Assembly (NCBI GenBank): GCA_001603595.1
Contig: LUZK01000069.1
Coordinates: 1-64,000, forward strand
DNA from: Bacteroidales bacterium Bact_19
GTDB taxonomy: Bacteria; Bacteroidota; Bacteroidia; Bacteroidales; ML635J-15
Length of the DNA: 64,000 nt
Reading direction: 5' to 3'
Position numbers and translations under genes: made by a program. Shown in pieces: positions 31,291-40,912 of the stretch; the first letter of the stretch is position 1; every line of letters starts with the position of its first letter. The notes beneath the pieces are model-generated. The model saw only the letters and a program-made list of their open reading frames with translations, was not told where the DNA came from and searched no databases.

Positions 31291-33335
31291 TTAAAAGAAT
31301 TACCTTCAAAACTTAAATTAATAAAATATAATCCTGAAGATAAATTATCTATCAGATGTGAGGCATCAAAGTTGATGCCGTTAAATTCAGCAGTTTTAAG
31401 CACTTTCCCTGAAATATCTAATATGCTTAGTTTGTAATTTTCGTAATGCTCAACTTCAACAAAAAGTTCGTTTTTTGTCGGATTGGGATAAATGTTTATA
31501 TTATTAGCAATTGATTGTTCAGCGGAATTTGAGGCGAATTCCTGATAAAAACTAATATCATCAATGTAAATTGTGTTCCCGTTTCCGCTTTCAGATTCTA
31601 TTACTAATCTCAAGTTTTGACCTTTTAAAGCAATGGGATTAATTTTAAAACTATGAGTTTTCCAATCTTCCGGATTAGGAATGTAATTTATGTTTTCATC
31701 TACGTATGTAGAAGTCAAAGCACTCCCCGAAACTAACCAAACTATTCTTAAAGAATCTCCACAACTAGATGAGGCGTAGAATTTTAATTTGTCACTTTTT
31801 GTTGTTGAATATCTTGCATAAGCAGCTTTAAATGTTACAGTTACAGGAGTAGTATCATTATCAATAATAAGATTAGGTAAAAATATTCTGTTTTTAGTGC
31901 CGTAGTCATTGAATTTGTTTTGAATCCTAATGGCTTTCCCGGAAACACTGTATGATGTTTGTTCCCAAGTTTTGTTGCCAGAAGGAATGATTATAAAATC
32001 GTTGCCGGGATTATTTGTTATTAAAGGAAAATCTTGTGTTTCAAAACTTTCGGTGTATGGCAAAAGATAACCGTCGTTTTTATCGTAAACCTGAATGTAA
32101 TTATCAATATATTTTATATCAGAATCAGTAGGATTTTCAACAAAAAGTTGAGCACTGTACTTCCCTTTTTGAACATAAGTAACTAACGGATTAGCTTCGG
32201 AATAATGTGTAAATTCTGTGCCTGGAAGTGTCCAGTTGTAATTTTCGATATAATCGGTGTTGTGAGTGAGGTCGTTATATTGAACCTGAAAACCTGTGCA
32301 GCCGATATTTTTATTAGCTTTAAAGTCGGCAATAGGAGCACAAATTTGAGGAGTATAGCCATCATTAGTTCCGGTGGCAATTCTGTTAGAAGCCGACCAA
32401 AGATTATTTCTACCCGAAATGGGTGTATTAAGTATAGCTCTCATAACATTTGCCTGCCCTTGGGTAAACATTTTGCCGCAGTAACTGTATTCCATAAAAT
32501 TTTGGACATTGTCCAATGAGCCGCAAGTAATTGCCCAAACAGAACAGGTTGTGTGACCAATTGTGTTTGGAGTATCTTCTATACCATCATCAATGTCGCA
32601 GTTTGATTGTAGTCCGGGTTCGTTAGTGCTTCCCCAAGGATGAGGCAGGTTTAGGTAGTGGCCGGCTTCATGAGTTAAGGTACTTGCTTTGTATGTTGAG
32701 CCCGTTCCTGTTGGCCCTACATAATCGTGAAGGAGGATTATACCGTCAGCACCTTGAGGAGCCGTGCCCGGATAATAAGACCAACCTGCAGCTCCGCCAC
32801 CTAATGATTTTACTACCCAAATATTAAGATATTTATTTGTTGGCCAGGCAGGTGCAGCATATTTTGCCTCTTCTCCTCCGCCATTGGTGGTTTCACTTAC
32901 AGTTCTTGTAACTCCTATTGTGCAATTTCCGTTGGGGTCTTTTCGGGCAAGTCTGAATTCTATTTTTGCATCAGCAGCTATTGGCTTGAAATCTGCTATT
33001 ATTTGAGATGTGTCGCTGCGACGAAGTGCAAAATCTCTATTCATAAAATCTACAGCATCAACAATTTGTTGATAACTTATGTTTTCGTCTCCGTACATGT
33101 GCACTACATGAAAAACTACAGGGATCACATACACTTGGTCGTCTTTAGGATTGTTTTTGATATAATCTTTAACAAATTCATCAATTTCCTGACGTAGTTT
33201 TAAAATTTCAGGGTTATTTCTGATTAATTCATTGTAAATCTGGTCGGTCATACAATGCCAAGTTTCGTTCTCATCCTGAGCTGAAAGGTTCAAAAACAAT
33301 AAACTTGCAATTGCTAAAAAGAATAATTTTTTCAT
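31269..33335 (-). CDS. Secreted M43 (pappalysin-like) metalloprotease with PKD-like region and T9SS C-terminal domain
   Basis: 'STLTHEAGHYLNLPHPWG' zinc motif HExxHxxxxxH; 'NFMEYSYCGKMFTQGQANVM' Met-turn region; C-terminal 'INIYPNPTKNELFVEV...LSSGLYFINLSFEGNSFNYKLFKE'. Confidence 0.93.
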   Translation of the reverse strand: MKKLFFLAIASLLFLNLSAQDENETWHCMTDQIYNELIRNNPEILKLRQEIDEFVKDYIKNNPKDDQVYVIPVVFHVVHMYGDENISYQQIVDAVDFMNRDFALRRSDTSQIIADFKPIAADAKIEFRLARKDPNGNCTIGVTRTVSETTNGGGEEAKYAAPAWPTNKYLNIWVVKSLGGGAAGWSYYPGTAPQGADGIILLHDYVGPTGTGSTYKASTLTHEAGHYLNLPHPWGSTNEPGLQSNCDIDDGIEDTPNTIGHTTCSVWAITCGSLDNVQNFMEYSYCGKMFTQGQANVMRAILNTPISGRNNLWSASNRIATGTNDGYTPQICAPIADFKANKNIGCTGFQVQYNDLTHNTDYIENYNWTLPGTEFTHYSEANPLVTYVQKGKYSAQLFVENPTDSDIKYIDNYIQVYDKNDGYLLPYTESFETQDFPLITNNPGNDFIIIPSGNKTWEQTSYSVSGKAIRIQNKFNDYGTKNRIFLPNLIIDNDTTPVTVTFKAAYARYSTTKSDKLKFYASSSCGDSLRIVWLVSGSALTSTYVDENINYIPNPEDWKTHSFKINPIALKGQNLRLVIESESGNGNTIYIDDISFYQEFASNSAEQSIANNINIYPNPTKNELFVEVEHYENYKLSILDISGKVLKTAEFNGINFDASHLIDNLSSGLYFINLSFEGNSFNYKLFKE

Positions 33336-33454
33336 TTAATAATTTTTTACAATTAAATAAAAAAAAAATCAAAATAGTTGCTTCCAATGTCTAAATTATA
33401 CGAGCCACAATATTTATTACACAAACCTGTCTTTGTTAACCTTTTGTAAACTGA

Positions 33455-34576
33455 TTATAGATTAGTTGCAAATTCAATGATTTTCTCTGCAAAAACTTCC
33501 CAGCTGAGTTCTTTTTTTAGTGTTCTTATATTTTCTTTAAGTTTTTCACTATCACAATTTTTAAAATATTTTTGAATTGCATCGGCAATTGCATTGGAAT
33601 TTATTTTTTCGATTATAAAACCGGTTTTATTGTGATGAATTATTTCGGGCAGTCCTCCTGTTGCTGTTGCTATCATTGGCAGCTCGAAGTGATAAGATAT
33701 TCCGGTTATTCCACTTTGAGTAGCACTTTTATACGGTAAAATACAAACATCAGCAGCACAGAAAAATTTATTAACCTCGTCATCGCTTATGTAGCGAACA
33801 AATTTATGAATGTTGTTTTTGTTTTTATTTTTAGAGATAATTTGGTTGTATTTTTCGAAGTTGCCGTAAACTTCGCCGGCAATGAGCAACTGATAGGAGT
33901 CATCTAGTTTGTCGAAGGCTTCAATTAGCAGGTCAAGTCCTTTGTATTCTCGGATGAATCCAAAAAATAAAATTGTCTTTTTATTTTTGTCAATTCCAAG
34001 AATATCTCTGGCTTGTGTTTTATCAATAATTTCTCCAAAGTGATTATACAGGGGATGAGGCAAAACCTGTACTTTAGCTTTGGGTTCTAGTTGCAATAAA
34101 TCATTTTTAACTTTCTCGCTCATGGCTATAAAAGCATGATTTTTACTGAGGAAGTATTTAGTAAGTGATTTGTCAAAAAACTTTTTTTCGTGCGGAATCA
34201 CATTGTCAAGTATTGATATGCTTTTTGTGTGATTTTTTAGTTTCCCTGCAACAAATCCTAATGAGGGAGCAAAATAAGGCATCCAAAATTTCATTATCAT
34301 CAAATCCGGATTGTATTTTTTTATGATTTTTGCGGATTTATACCAGCTGAGCGGATTTGTTGTACTTAGAATTCTTTGAGAATCAATAACTTCGGCAGAA
34401 TCGTTTTCTTTTACAAATTGCGTTTCACCCGGAAATAAAATTGATGGATATTGGGTAGTAAATGTAAAAGCCTTTGTTTGATGTCCCTGTTTTAGAAATT
34501 GATTGTATAGCAATGCATTAAATTGTGCAATTCCTCCTCTGAAAGGATAAAAAGTTGATAAATATGCAATTCGCAT
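33455..34576 (-). CDS. Glycosyltransferase family 4
   Basis: 'YPFRGGIAQFNALLYNQFLKQGHQTKAFTF', 'ILFFGFIREYKGLDLLIEAF', 'ADVCILPYKSATQSGITGISYHFELPMIATATGGLPEII'. Confidence 0.92.
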   Translation of the reverse strand: MRIAYLSTFYPFRGGIAQFNALLYNQFLKQGHQTKAFTFTTQYPSILFPGETQFVKENDSAEVIDSQRILSTTNPLSWYKSAKIIKKYNPDLMIMKFWMPYFAPSLGFVAGKLKNHTKSISILDNVIPHEKKFFDKSLTKYFLSKNHAFIAMSEKVKNDLLQLEPKAKVQVLPHPLYNHFGEIIDKTQARDILGIDKNKKTILFFGFIREYKGLDLLIEAFDKLDDSYQLLIAGEVYGNFEKYNQIISKNKNKNNIHKFVRYISDDEVNKFFCAADVCILPYKSATQSGITGISYHFELPMIATATGGLPEIIHHNKTGFIIEKINSNAIADAIQKYFKNCDSEKLKENIRTLKKELSWEVFAEKIIEFATNL

Positions 34577-34577
34577 T

Positions 34578-35669
34578 TTAAGTTAATTTTTTTATTTCGT
34601 TGAAAACGGTTTCGGCTTTTATGTCGTGCATACAAGTCTTTTCGCGTTTACAAGTATTTCCGTAAAAGCAATCGCAACCTGTTTCGGGTTCAATAATTAC
34701 ACCTTTGCCGTAGAGATAAAATTCGTGTTTGTTAAAAATGTTGTTCATCAAAATCATTTTCTTTTGGAGGGCAACGGCAATGTGCATCATCATCGAAACC
34801 TGTGTAACTACAATTTCGCAAGCATCGGTGATAGCAAAAAATTCTTCGAGTGAGAATATTCCGGGATAATAAGCTACAGTTTTTGATGAGAGAAATTTAT
34901 TTCTTTCATCCTCCTGAGGTCCTCCCAGAACAATTGGAAAATACCCCGAGTGCTGTAGTAAGTTTATGAGTTCAATCCATTTATCTTCGGGCCATAGTCT
35001 TGTTAACCAGCGATTACCGCAGCCGGTATTTAATCCTACAATTGTTTTTCCTTTAGAAATTTCTTTAAATTTATTTTTCCATTCTTCAGCAAGAGTTTTA
35101 TTATAATTCAGAAGGTATGGTTCGTCGTTAAATTCAAGATGACAGATTTCAAAAATTTCCTGAAGATAATGTTTAGTGTTTTTTTGAGATATATGGTCGA
35201 AAAATCCGGTGATTAGTTTATGTTCTGCGGCAGGTGTTGCTGCTGCAATATGATTGTTTTCCCAGATAAAGCCGTATTTTTCTTTCGCTTTTACTTTTTT
35301 CAGTAAAATGCAGGCTTCTTCTTCTTTATCAAGATTTATGGCAATATCGAATTTCTTGTTGCTCAGTGTAAAAATCGAGGTTTCGTTCCATGAATATATG
35401 CTGTCAATATTTTCTTTTGGCAAAACATCGGGGGATAAAGTAATCCATGAGATATGACAATCGGGATAAAGATTTTTGTATTTAACAGCCAAAGGAGTTG
35501 TTCTTATCACATCACCCATGGCTCCTAATTTAATTATTAATATTCTTTTCCCGATTTTGGAATAAAAATCGCAATTGTTACAATCAACATTATGTTCTTT
35601 GTTGGGTTTACATGGAATTCCTGCTCTGAAATATTTGCAATCAAATTTTATTTCTTCTAATTTTATCAT
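34578..35669 (-). CDS. Glycosyltransferase family 9 (heptosyltransferase-like)
   Basis: 'ILIIKLGAMGDVIRTTPLAVKYKNLYPDCHISWIT', 'VGLNTGCGNRWLTRLWPEDKWIELINLL', 'FPIVLGGPQE'. Directly upstream of the GT4 gene. Confidence 0.92.
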   Translation of the reverse strand: MIKLEEIKFDCKYFRAGIPCKPNKEHNVDCNNCDFYSKIGKRILIIKLGAMGDVIRTTPLAVKYKNLYPDCHISWITLSPDVLPKENIDSIYSWNETSIFTLSNKKFDIAINLDKEEEACILLKKVKAKEKYGFIWENNHIAAATPAAEHKLITGFFDHISQKNTKHYLQEIFEICHLEFNDEPYLLNYNKTLAEEWKNKFKEISKGKTIVGLNTGCGNRWLTRLWPEDKWIELINLLQHSGYFPIVLGGPQEDERNKFLSSKTVAYYPGIFSLEEFFAITDACEIVVTQVSMMMHIAVALQKKMILMNNIFNKHEFYLYGKGVIIEPETGCDCFYGNTCKREKTCMHDIKAETVFNEIKKLT

Positions 35670-36216
35670 GCCTTAAAATCAAAATTTGAGCAAAAGTAAA
35701 TATTTTTAATGATTTATTTTTTGATAATATGTTAAAAATTCTATTTTAATTTTTGTTTCTACTCAGGTTATTCTTTTCTTATAGAAATTGGCATTAAATT
35801 TTTCTAATACTTATTAAAGATTTAAATCTAATTTAGATTTTGCTATAAGAGATAAATTAAAGTTAATTTTATTCTCAATTTCAGTATTTTTCAAAATTTA
35901 ATTCTACAAAACTTTTAATCATCCTATTGTACCTTTATTAATTTATTCATTTTAATTTTAGCAATTTTAAATAAGTTAAAAATCATAATATCACTACTCT
36001 AATTTGAAGCGTTATTCCGTGAATTAAATCCTTCTATAATTTATTCAAAATGTATTTTTGGGAGAAAGGCTTAGAAGGAGAAAAAAGTCTAGATTTATTT
36101 TCTTATTTATAAAAAAAATATTCTTTTCTGTATTCAAATTTTAATTGTTAAAATGTTTTGAATAAAAAAGTTTTCAAAAACACTAATTTTAAAACATATT
36201 TGCAAAAAATTTTATT

Positions 36217-37746
36217 ATGACTGAAAAAATATTGATTTTGGATTTCGGTTCACAATACACTCAATTAATTGCCAGAAGAATTCGTGAGCTAAATGTATAT
36301 TGCGAGATTATTCCTTACGACAAAATTCCCAAACTTGACCATAGTATAAAAGGTGTAATACTAAGTGGCAGTCCGTATTCGGTTAGGGATGAAAATGCTC
36401 TTATCCCGGATTTGTCAAAGATAAAATCACGTTTTCCTTTGTTGGGAATATGTTATGGGGCTCAATATCTATCGCATTTCTACGGAGGTGAGGTTGCTCC
36501 GTCAAAAACAAGGGAATATGGTCGTGCTAATTTAAGCTTTATTGATAATACCGATATTTTATTTGAAAATATCTCCCAAAACTCACAAGTATGGATGTCG
36601 CATGGTGATACCATTGTAAAATTGCCACAAAATTATAAAGTAATTGCCTCAACTCAGGATATAAAGAATGCGGCATTTAAAATTCAGAATGAAGATACTT
36701 GGGGTATTCAGTTTCATCCGGAGGTATATCACAGTAAGGAAGGTAAGCAGCTAATAAAGAATTTTGTTGTTGGTATTTGTGGGTGTAATCAAACTTGGAC
36801 GCCTGAATCTTTTATTGAATCCACAATCATAGAACTTAAACAAATTCTTGGAAATGACAGGGTTGTATTGGGATTATCCGGCGGAGTTGACAGCAGTGTA
36901 GCGGCAATATTACTCCACAAAGCCATTGGAAACAACTTACATTGTATTTTCGTTGATAATGGGTTGCTTCGCAAAAAAGAGTTTGAAACTGTATTGGAAT
37001 CATATAAAGGAATGGGACTTAATGTAAGAGGGGTGGATGCCAAAAACAGATTTTACGATGCTCTCAAAGGAATAAGCGAACCTGAACAAAAACGCAAAAC
37101 CATAGGAAGAGTTTTTATTGAAGTTTTTGATGAGGAAGCACATAAAATTAAAGATGTTAAGTGGCTTGCACAAGGAACAATTTATCCGGATGTAATAGAA
37201 TCTGTTTCGGTAAAAGGACCTTCAGCCACAATAAAATCTCATCATAATGTTGGCGGTTTGCCGGATTTTATGAAGTTAAAAATTGTAGAGCCCTTAAAAT
37301 TATTGTTTAAGGATGAAGTTAGGGAAGTCGGCAAAAAACTTGGTATTCCACAAAACATTCTTGAACGACATCCTTTTCCCGGGCCCGGCTTAGGAATCAG
37401 AATTCTGAGTGACATTACCCCCGAAAAAGTCAGGATACTTCAGGAAGTAGATTTTATTTTTATTGAAGGTTTAAAGGAATGGAATTTATATAATGAAGTG
37501 TGGCAGGCTGCAGCAATTCTTCTACCTGTTCAGTCGGTTGGTGTTATGGGAGATGAACGAACATACGAAAATGTTGTTGCTTTGCGAGCTGTTCAATCCA
37601 CCGATGGTATGACAGCAGATTGGGTACATTTACCCTTTGAATTCCTTGCGAAGATTTCAAATAAAATTATTAATCAGGTAAAGGGTGTTAATCGGGTAGT
37701 TTATGATATTTCTTCAAAACCGCCTGCTACTATTGAATGGGAATAA
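36217..37746 (+). CDS. guaA: GMP synthase (glutamine-hydrolysing)
   Basis: '[28 protein letters not shown]', '[17 protein letters not shown]', '[22 protein letters not shown]', '[16 protein letters not shown]', 'KPPATIEWE' C-terminus. Confidence 0.98.
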   Translation: MTEKILILDFGSQYTQLIARRIRELNVYCEIIPYDKIPKLDHSIKGVILSGSPYSVRDENALIPDLSKIKSRFPLLGICYGAQYLSHFYGGEVAPSKTREYGRANLSFIDNTDILFENISQNSQVWMSHGDTIVKLPQNYKVIASTQDIKNAAFKIQNEDTWGIQFHPEVYHSKEGKQLIKNFVVGICGCNQTWTPESFIESTIIELKQILGNDRVVLGLSGGVDSSVAAILLHKAIGNNLHCIFVDNGLLRKKEFETVLESYKGMGLNVRGVDAKNRFYDALKGISEPEQKRKTIGRVFIEVFDEEAHKIKDVKWLAQGTIYPDVIESVSVKGPSATIKSHHNVGGLPDFMKLKIVEPLKLLFKDEVREVGKKLGIPQNILERHPFPGPGLGIRILSDITPEKVRILQEVDFIFIEGLKEWNLYNEVWQAAAILLPVQSVGVMGDERTYENVVALRAVQSTDGMTADWVHLPFEFLAKISNKIINQVKGVNRVVYDISSKPPATIEWE

Positions 37747-37893
37747 TCTGTCATTGCTGAGTCAGTTTGCAGTATGATGTTAAACCTTATTAAGTCTGCA
37801 AATGTTATTGTTGCATTTACTGAATTTTTCATTCTTCAAAATGTAATTTCTGAAAATTTCATATAATTTTGCTCGAAATTTTATAACTTTTTT

Positions 37894-39201
37894 GTGTCAA
37901 TAAATCTTAAACTAAAAAATAATTTCTATTCCAATCTAAATTATAGGGAGAAAATAACCTATAAAATTTATTTATTTTTTACAATTCTTGAAGGCATAGT
38001 GTTCGGAATAACTTTGATGAACGAATTTGTATTTATAAGAAGTTTAAAAGGTTCCGAAAGTCTTGTGGGAGTTTTGTTCCTACTTAGTATAACAGTTTAT
38101 TTTATACTTTTCATAAGCAATGAAATTACGCGGCGTATTCGAAACAAACGAAAATTAATAACAATTACTGCAATTTTTTCGAGGGCACCTTTGATTGGTT
38201 TTTTGTTTTTCCCTGATTCTGTTAATGAATCAAATTCTGCCGGTTTACATTTCTTTTTTCTTATCTTAATGTTTTTATATTATCTCGGAACGGCTATCAC
38301 ATTGCCAACTATAAATCAATTATTAAAACATAATTTTCGCAACAATAATTTCGGTAAACTCTACGGATACGCCACTACAGCCAATAAAATAGCTGCGATG
38401 CTTTCTACCTTGTTGTTTGGAATTTTACTTGACAAAAACTATTTTATTTTCCGATATGTTTATCCTGCAATGGGGATTTTAGGGATTTGCGGCTACATTA
38501 TGCTTTCTCGAATACCTTATAATTCACGCGTTGTTTATGTTCGTGAAAAACTCTCTAATTCGTTGTTAAATTCCGTTAGGAGAATGTTCAAAATTCTTAA
38601 AAATGATAAGGCTTTTAGAGATTTTGAGATAGCTTATTTTTCATATGGAACAGCTTTTATGTTTTCAACAACAGTTGTAACTTTTTTCCTGGAATCACAC
38701 CTAAATCTTTCGTATTCGGTAATCTCCGGATATAAAACATTGTCCGGAGCTGTAACCTTTTTGTCGCTGCCTCTATTCGGAATTCTTATGGACAAGGTTG
38801 ACCAACGCAGGTTCAGCTCCTTTATGTTTAGCTTTATGCTAATGTATCTGATTTTTATAGTACTTACATATTTTTATCCGTTTGGATGTGCTCTGTTTGG
38901 ACTAAACGTTATTTTGTTTTTGTTTCTCGCCTTTATAATGTATGGATTGTTTTCTTCATCGGGAACATTATCATGGAATGTTGGCACAGCCTTTTTTACT
39001 AAAGATTCACAAGCTGTGGGAGATTATCATGCCATCCATATTACCTTGACAGGGTTAAGAGGGTTTTTAGCTCTCCTAGGAGTTATTATTTATCAAACCT
39101 GGGGATATGTTGCTACTTTTAGTATTTCAGCATTATTTGTGTTTTTGGCTCTTTTGATAATAGAAATTTCACTCAAAAAAAATCCATTAATTCTGAAATA
39201 A
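37894..39201 (+). CDS. MFS transporter
   Basis: ~12 TM pattern; 'NNNFGKLYGYATTANKIAAMLSTLLFGILLDK', 'SLPLFGILMDKVDQRRF'. GTG start. Confidence 0.75.
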   Translation: MSINLKLKNNFYSNLNYREKITYKIYLFFTILEGIVFGITLMNEFVFIRSLKGSESLVGVLFLLSITVYFILFISNEITRRIRNKRKLITITAIFSRAPLIGFLFFPDSVNESNSAGLHFFFLILMFLYYLGTAITLPTINQLLKHNFRNNNFGKLYGYATTANKIAAMLSTLLFGILLDKNYFIFRYVYPAMGILGICGYIMLSRIPYNSRVVYVREKLSNSLLNSVRRMFKILKNDKAFRDFEIAYFSYGTAFMFSTTVVTFFLESHLNLSYSVISGYKTLSGAVTFLSLPLFGILMDKVDQRRFSSFMFSFMLMYLIFIVLTYFYPFGCALFGLNVILFLFLAFIMYGLFSSSGTLSWNVGTAFFTKDSQAVGDYHAIHITLTGLRGFLALLGVIIYQTWGYVATFSISALFVFLALLIIEISLKKNPLILK

Positions 39202-39235
39202 ATATATTATCTTAGCATTGTAAATTCAAACGCTT

Positions 39236-39442
39236 ATGGAACAAAAAGAATTTTCATACAAACAAGCCATGGAAGAACTTGAACAAATTCTTTCCGAAAT
39301 CGAATCCGACGAACCCGATATTGATACATTAAGCATTAAAGTTAAAAGAGCTACTTTTCTTATAAAAGAATGCAAAAAACGATTAAGGCAAACTGCTGAA
39401 GAAATTGACGGTATATTAAACAATTGGGAAGACGAGGAATAA
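39236..39442 (+). CDS. xseB: Exodeoxyribonuclease VII small subunit
   Basis: 'FSYKQAMEELEQILSEIESDEPDIDTLSIKVKRATFLIKECKKRLRQTAEEIDGIL' is characteristic of XseB. Confidence 0.92.
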   Translation: MEQKEFSYKQAMEELEQILSEIESDEPDIDTLSIKVKRATFLIKECKKRLRQTAEEIDGILNNWEDEE

Positions 39443-40911
39443 AAGTTTCAAGAGTTTTGATAAATAAAATTTATGATATATTACCCGAATTTTTACAAAC
39501 CATCCTTATAAATACTGTTAAAAGTATTAAGAAATTTTTTTACAAATTGTCGAAATTGTTCAGGCGTTTTCAAAATTCAAAACCTGAGATAATACATGAA
39601 TTTAACTTCAATCGTAAATATGGCCCATTGCCACGAGTTTGTTATGCTCCATACACCTCATTGTTTTTATCGAGATTAGGTTATATTTCTCCGTGTTATG
39701 CTTCGTATAATTCGGATTCTTCTCATATAAGCAAAGAATCTCTTAAAACAGCCTGGTTCGACGGTTCAATAGAAAGAATACGTAAAAAGCACCTTAATTA
39801 TGATTTTTCCGAATGTTCTTTATGTAAATCCTTATTAGAACAAAAAGCATTCGGGAGTTTGCTTATTAACAAGTATGACCATTATTCCTTTTCCAGATCA
39901 TCCTATCCTAGGATTATTGAGTTTGAGTTATCGAACAAATGCAATCTTTCCTGCATAATGTGCGATTCTAATCTTTCGTCAAGAATTGAGAAAACAGAGT
40001 GTAACAATATAAGTGGAAATCAGTTTTATGGCGAAAAGTTTTTTGAGGATTTGGAAGAATTTATACCACATCTCCATTTGGCAGAATTTACCGGTGGCGA
40101 TCCACTTATTATAGATGAATATTACAGAATTTTACAATTAATTAAAAAACTTAATCCCTCTTGTTCCATACTAATAACTACTAATGCAAATACCTATAAC
40201 GAAAAAGTTGAGTGGATTCTAAATAATTTTAAAAAAATAAATTTTAATGTCAGCATAGATTCTTTAGATGCAGAAAATTATTCAAAAATTCGCCGGAACG
40301 GAGACTTTAATAAGGCAATTAAAAATCTTGAATTATTCATTGAATATTCTAGAAAAAATAAAACCTATTTAAATATTCTTGTATGCCCAATGACGGTGAA
40401 TTTTCATGAAATGGCCGATTTTGTCAATTTCGCAAACGAAAAAGATATATGTGTGTTTTTTCATACTGTGGTGAAACCAAAGCACTTATCTTTAAAATAC
40501 AATAGAAGCGATTCAATTCAGGAGAATATTGAAAACTTTAAGTCTTTGAAATTTCCTGACAAAACAAAAAATCAAAAAACTAACAAAAAGAATTTTGAAG
40601 ATCTTGTTAATCTTGTAGAGATCTGGCAATCAGAGCTAGAACTTCAAATGCGAAAAAATCAAAATCAGTTCAGAGAACTTTCAATTAGCGAGATGGAGGA
40701 GTCATTATTTAAAAAAATACGTGGAGAGGAAAAATTTGTGAATTATAAAATGCAAACAATCCTCGAAAAATATAAAAATAATGATAATTATAAAGTGTTG
40801 TTGAGTAAACTTGTGGCAGTTGAAAACCAGAAATTTATCAGATATTTGCGTGAAAAAGAAACAGATGAATTGTTGCTTATAACCGAAGATTTAATAAAAA
40901 GTACAAAATAA
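39424..40911 (+). CDS. Radical SAM protein with N-terminal Cys-rich (twitch-like) domain
   Basis: 'FELSNKCNLSCIMCDSNL' CxxxCxxC, 'LAEFTGGDPLIIDEYYRIL', 'ITTNANTYN', 'NFNVSIDSLDAENYSKIRRNGDF'; N-terminal 'VCYAPYTSLFLSRLGYISPCYASYNS...CSLCKSLLE'. Start codon uncertain (TTG at 39424 or 39457). Confidence 0.87.
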   Translation: MGRRGIKVSRVLINKIYDILPEFLQTILINTVKSIKKFFYKLSKLFRRFQNSKPEIIHEFNFNRKYGPLPRVCYAPYTSLFLSRLGYISPCYASYNSDSSHISKESLKTAWFDGSIERIRKKHLNYDFSECSLCKSLLEQKAFGSLLINKYDHYSFSRSSYPRIIEFELSNKCNLSCIMCDSNLSSRIEKTECNNISGNQFYGEKFFEDLEEFIPHLHLAEFTGGDPLIIDEYYRILQLIKKLNPSCSILITTNANTYNEKVEWILNNFKKINFNVSIDSLDAENYSKIRRNGDFNKAIKNLELFIEYSRKNKTYLNILVCPMTVNFHEMADFVNFANEKDICVFFHTVVKPKHLSLKYNRSDSIQENIENFKSLKFPDKTKNQKTNKKNFEDLVNLVEIWQSELELQMRKNQNQFRELSISEMEESLFKKIRGEEKFVNYKMQTILEKYKNNDNYKVLLSKLVAVENQKFIRYLREKETDELLLITEDLIKSTK

Positions 40912-40912
40912 A

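Noticed and set aside
32205-32519. 104-aa antisense ORF in the M43 protease gene
   Set aside because: Shadow ORF; the opposite strand has clear catalytic motifs.
33455-35669. Polysaccharide biosynthesis cluster
   Set aside because: Only two adjacent glycosyltransferases with no flippase, polymerase or sugar-nucleotide genes next to them; not enough to call a cluster.
35670-36216. 547-nt AT-rich gap considered for an ncRNA, repeat array or pseudogene
   Set aside because: No convincing hairpin, repeat unit or open frame could be identified by eye.
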